From Candidatus Propionivibrio dominans (GTDB taxonomy: Bacteria; Pseudomonadota; Gammaproteobacteria; Burkholderiales; Rhodocyclaceae), in contig JADJNC010000014.1 of NCBI GenBank assembly GCA_016709335.1, forward strand, positions 62,001 through 126,000: 64,000 nt of DNA, given 5' to 3'. Below the pieces are notes generated by a model. The model was not told where the DNA came from. It searched no databases and saw only the letters and a list, made by a program, of their open reading frames with translations. The translations under genes were made by a program, and so were the position numbers. This document shows, piece by piece, positions 61,531-64,000 of the stretch; the stretch's first letter is position 1; each line of letters starts with the position of its first letter.

Positions 61531-62717
61531 CAGACAAACCCCCTGAAATGCTCGATGGTGAAATGGGCGGCGGCGTAGGTCGTGCCGACGCGCTGAATAT
61601 CCGGGATGAATTTGACCGAATCCATGAGTTGCACCCTGGCCGGGTCAATAGCCTTGAGGCCCAGAGCATCCAGCCCCTCGCGCGTCACGTCCGGGTCATA
61701 GCGCACATAGGCAAACTGCTTGCTGACGGTCGAGTTGGGGGTGTCCGGCGTGGCCAGCATGTCCCACACTTCGCGATCGATCTGGCCACCGTGGCGACAC
61801 TCGCCGAGCAGGCGGCATGCCATGTCCCAGCCAGCCGAGGCGGCATTCATCAAGGCCGACGGAATGCTCTTTGCATGGTCGAGCAGCCACAGGTCGTCTT
61901 CCTTGAGTTCGGGTCGCGCCCTGGCCGCGCTGCCGGTGCCCACCGAGACGATCAGCAGCCTGTCCGTTCCGGTCGGCCAGTTGATCCTGTAGGGTGCTGC
62001 GGTTGCCATCTGGAAGGCGAGGAATGCCGAGTTGTTGTAGGTGGTGACGCCGCCATCGACAAAGATGAACTGGTATTCGTCCGGCGTACCCGGTGCGAAT
62101 GTCACCACCTCGGGCGGGAAGAAAGTCGGCGCGGCGGTGCTGGCGCGTACCAGTTGCCACAGCGGCAGATCGAGATTGCAGTCCTTGCGCGGGGTGCCAT
62201 CGGTCTTGATGCGCTGGTTGTATTTGGCGCCGGGATTGTTGCTCACCGGCCAGGGCGAGTCGGTGGTGTGATTGCGCAGCACCATCATCAGCAGCGTACG
62301 CAGTCCCTCATCGCCGAGGGTGGCGGGTGGCGCGCCCTCCGCATAGCCGAGGGCATGGTTGAGTTCGCTGCGCAGTTTTTCCGCCAGCGGTTCGTCGTTG
62401 TAGCTGTAGCGCAAGCGCTTGAATACCGACGCCTTGTCGAACATCTGCTCGCCGCTGCCGACATAGAACTCGCGAATCCTGTCCATCGACATCCCGGCGG
62501 CGATGCAGGCCGCGATGATGGCCCCGGTACTGGTGCCGCAGACGAAGTCGAACCAGTCGGCGAGCACCAGGTCGGGTTTGTTGAGCCGGGTGCGCAGATC
62601 GGCTTCGATGCGGGCCAGAATCTCGACGCTGATCAGGCCAAGAATGCCGCCTCCGTCACAGGTCAGAATCTTTTTGGGTACGGGCGAATCGATTCGCGCG
62701 ATGAGTTTGCTGGACAT
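61530..62717 (-). CDS. Patatin-like phospholipase (CapV-type)
   Basis: This 395-residue protein has a patatin domain: oxyanion CDGGGILGLISVEIL (about 18-32), nucleophile elbow GTSTGAI, and the catalytic Asp in FVDGGVTTYNN. This architecture and size match CapV, the phospholipase effector of CBASS, and related patatins that act in bacterial immunity. No cyclic-nucleotide synthase is visible nearby, so activation would come from elsewhere or from its neighbours. ATG 62717 follows AAAGGAT. It is coupled to the NDT-like/TPR gene by a one-base overlap. Confidence 0.87.
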   Translation of the reverse strand: MSSKLIARIDSPVPKKILTCDGGGILGLISVEILARIEADLRTRLNKPDLVLADWFDFVCGTSTGAIIAACIAAGMSMDRIREFYVGSGEQMFDKASVFKRLRYSYNDEPLAEKLRSELNHALGYAEGAPPATLGDEGLRTLLMMVLRNHTTDSPWPVSNNPGAKYNQRIKTDGTPRKDCNLDLPLWQLVRASTAAPTFFPPEVVTFAPGTPDEYQFIFVDGGVTTYNNSAFLAFQMATAAPYRINWPTGTDRLLIVSVGTGSAARARPELKEDDLWLLDHAKSIPSALMNAASAGWDMACRLLGECRHGGQIDREVWDMLATPDTPNSTVSKQFAYVRYDPDVTREGLDALGLKAIDPARVQLMDSVKFIPDIQRVGTTYAAAHFTIEHFRGFV

Positions 62718-62867
62718 GGTTCGAATCCTTTGCTGTCGGGTGAAACGGGAACAACAGACCGGCCAGGCATGCTGAGTGGTCCAGGGATAGCGGCGGCTCT
62801 TTCGTGGGTCGGGTCGGCGCAGCAAATGGCACAGGCTTCATCCCATCGATCGGAGCGGGTTGTCAAG

Positions 62868-63335
62868 CTAGGCTGGGTACTTTTCCTTGGGCAATTCAAA
62901 ATGCGGGCCGTCGATGAATGCCTTCTTGCCGGCCTGACGACGGCGTGCGCCATAGTCCTGCACCAGGTCTTCAGGCGAATCCTCGCTATCCGTAAACTTC
63001 ACGTCCCAGGCACCGCCCCAGCGCAGGGGAATGCCGAGTTCCTTGGCGGCGATACGCACGGCATCGGCGATCATGTAAATCGGATCCCACTCCCAGCGCA
63101 ACTTGCCATTGACCACCGGGACCAGGTCCACCGCGTGGCCGGTGATGTGGCGGGAGTCCAAGGTCTGCGAAGCCCCGCTGGCGACCAGGCGTTTCTGCTC
63201 CGCCAGAGTGCGAATGCCATCGTGGACGGCGAAATCCTGCACGGTCAGTTCGATCGCGCGCCGGGTTACCGCTACCAGGTCGGGATGGACGCCGACCAGT
63301 TCATTCATTGACTTGCTGCCGAGTTTGAAGCCCAT
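62868..63335 (-). CDS. M15-family peptidase (endolysin-like)
   Basis: This 155-residue M15 peptidase resembles phage L-alanyl-D-glutamate endopeptidases. The motifs are VHDGIRTLAEQKRLVASGAS, the zinc-binding SRHITGHAVDLVP (His and Asp), and GPHFELPKEKYPA (third ligand). It has no signal peptide and no holin or phage gene beside it, so it may be domesticated or a remnant of a phage. It lies 150 bases before the patatin gene in the same direction. Confidence 0.9.
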   Translation of the reverse strand: MGFKLGSKSMNELVGVHPDLVAVTRRAIELTVQDFAVHDGIRTLAEQKRLVASGASQTLDSRHITGHAVDLVPVVNGKLRWEWDPIYMIADAVRIAAKELGIPLRWGGAWDVKFTDSEDSPEDLVQDYGARRRQAGKKAFIDGPHFELPKEKYPA

Positions 63336-63406
63336 GGTGTTTTTTTCCTGTCAGTGGTTGAAAAGATCAAGCGCCCGGGTTGCGATCAAGCCAGTGGAAA
63401 TGATCG

Positions 63407-64000
63407 TCAAGCATAAACCACGAATCCTCCGGCCGGCACGTTGATTCTCACCGCCCGGCCATTGCGCGCTTCAATCGGCGTGGTGGTGCCGGCTTGCATT
63501 GCATCGGTCGAATACAGGCAGGTCAGCACCCCAGGCGCGCTGTGCAGCGTGGCGTCGATGGTCACCCAGGCCGCACGGGCGTTGTCGGCGTCGGTATTGA
63601 TCGCCACCACGATCTCCTGGTTGTCGAACAGGCGCGACCACGGCACCACGGAACGGATCTGCCCGCCGATCATGCGCGGCAGGCCGAAGGTGCCGAAATC
63701 GCCGGAATCGGAGATCTCGCGCAGGTACTGCCGCCCCCGGCGCAATGCCAGATGCGTGTTGCGCAGCGCCGTGACATCGGCGATGAAGCGGTAGATCTCG
63801 TGGTTCTCGTCGAAGAAATGCCGACCCGTGCTTTGCAGCGAACCGAAAACGCCGCCGAACATGCATTCGCGCAGGTAGCGGTCGTTGTTGCCGGCGCCGT
63901 CGAAGGCCTGCTCGGTCCCGTAGTAAACGCAGGGGATGCCCATGGCACAGAGGTTAAGCCCGAGCACCGCCTTGAGGTGAGCATAGCCATTGTTGACCCG
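63407..64000 (-). CDS. Alpha-amylase (GH13) family protein, C-terminal part
   Basis: The frame runs off the right edge of the window; only the C-terminal 198 residues are present. GIPCVYYGTEQAFDGAGNND, the late GH13 barrel segment, and LRNTHLALRRGRQYLREISD mark the family. The C-terminal all-beta domain ends VRINVPAGGFVVYA. The catalytic residues lie outside the window, so activity cannot be judged. It is upstream of the M15 gene by 71 bases. Confidence 0.85.
   Translation of the reverse strand, partial: RVNNGYAHLKAVLGLNLCAMGIPCVYYGTEQAFDGAGNNDRYLRECMFGGVFGSLQSTGRHFFDENHEIYRFIADVTALRNTHLALRRGRQYLREISDSGDFGTFGLPRMIGGQIRSVVPWSRLFDNQEIVVAINTDADNARAAWVTIDATLHSAPGVLTCLYSTDAMQAGTTTPIEARNGRAVRINVPAGGFVVYA

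Noticed and set aside
61530..62717. Calling the locus CBASS
   Set aside because: The patatin resembles CapV, but no CD-NTase or accessory Cap gene is seen within the window.
61548..63311. 587-codon plus-strand open frame opposite the patatin and M15 genes
   Set aside because: Antisense shadow of two well-supported genes in high-GC DNA; composition rich in Arg/His/Gly with no domain and no ribosome binding site.

Overview
This window looks like chromosomal DNA of a high-GC, facultatively respiring betaproteobacterium, most likely Rhodocyclales/Rhodocyclaceae. The clues are the accA-tilS order, a RegBA-type redox two-component system beside copper and haem genes, lactate oxidation by LutABC, and REP-like repeats in many intergenic gaps. 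The taxonomy is inference; no rRNA or tRNA gene was seen.

Layout. 1-6.7 kb holds a DMT transporter fragment, a stomatin/NfeD pair, an unusual ClpX-like unfoldase without its zinc domain, an MFS transporter, accA and tilS. 6.7-18.6 kb looks like a copper-handling block: an FtsX-type ABC permease and its ATPase, a multi-TM Cys/His protein, two NosL-like proteins, a RegB/RegA pair, a FixH/YtkA-like protein, an alpha/beta hydrolase, a DUF2784 protein and an OprC/NosA-like outer-membrane copper receptor. 18.6-27.1 kb holds SRPBCC, YceI-like, cyclic-nucleotide-binding and phosphoesterase proteins, a LivK-like binding protein, a MenA-like prenyltransferase behind a 32-codon ORF, a frameshifted SCO1 gene and a PCuAC chaperone. 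One near-palindrome, GCGRC-N5-GYCRC, recurs before the ABC block, nosL, regB, the copper receptor and SCO1, so these probably form a RegA regulon.

27.6-33.5 kb is a three-gene operon of two large di-haem c-type cytochrome-like proteins and a lipoprotein. 33.8-36.7 kb is lutABC. 37.6-42.1 kb is a four-gene operon with a catalase-like haem protein and a DyP-type peroxidase, both frameshifted, plus two unknown proteins; the first of these is a short relative of the 30.4 kb lipoprotein. Then come a FitAB/VapBC-type toxin-antitoxin pair, recQ, DUF3301 and DUF4399 proteins, a long-hairpin MITE and an IS701-family element inserted at its edge. 48.5-52.6 kb resembles a dlt-like activation module (AMP ligase, carrier protein, MBOAT-like membrane protein) joined to an isocitrate-lyase/PEP-mutase superfamily enzyme.

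53.4-64 kb is accessory: an unknown 717-residue protein, a DUF1360 protein and a small CC-motif protein, then an opposing run of a patatin phospholipase, a nucleoside-deoxyribosyltransferase-like/TPR protein, a TIR-like membrane protein and two TIR-TM proteins. Upstream lie an M15 endolysin-type peptidase and a truncated GH13 gene. The patatin/TIR run is the best candidate for an undescribed immune or signalling system.

At least four reading frames (6.9, 26.1, 38.0 and 39.6 kb) are broken by single-base indels, three at or beside short homopolymer runs. That fits residual sequencing error at least as well as real gene decay.
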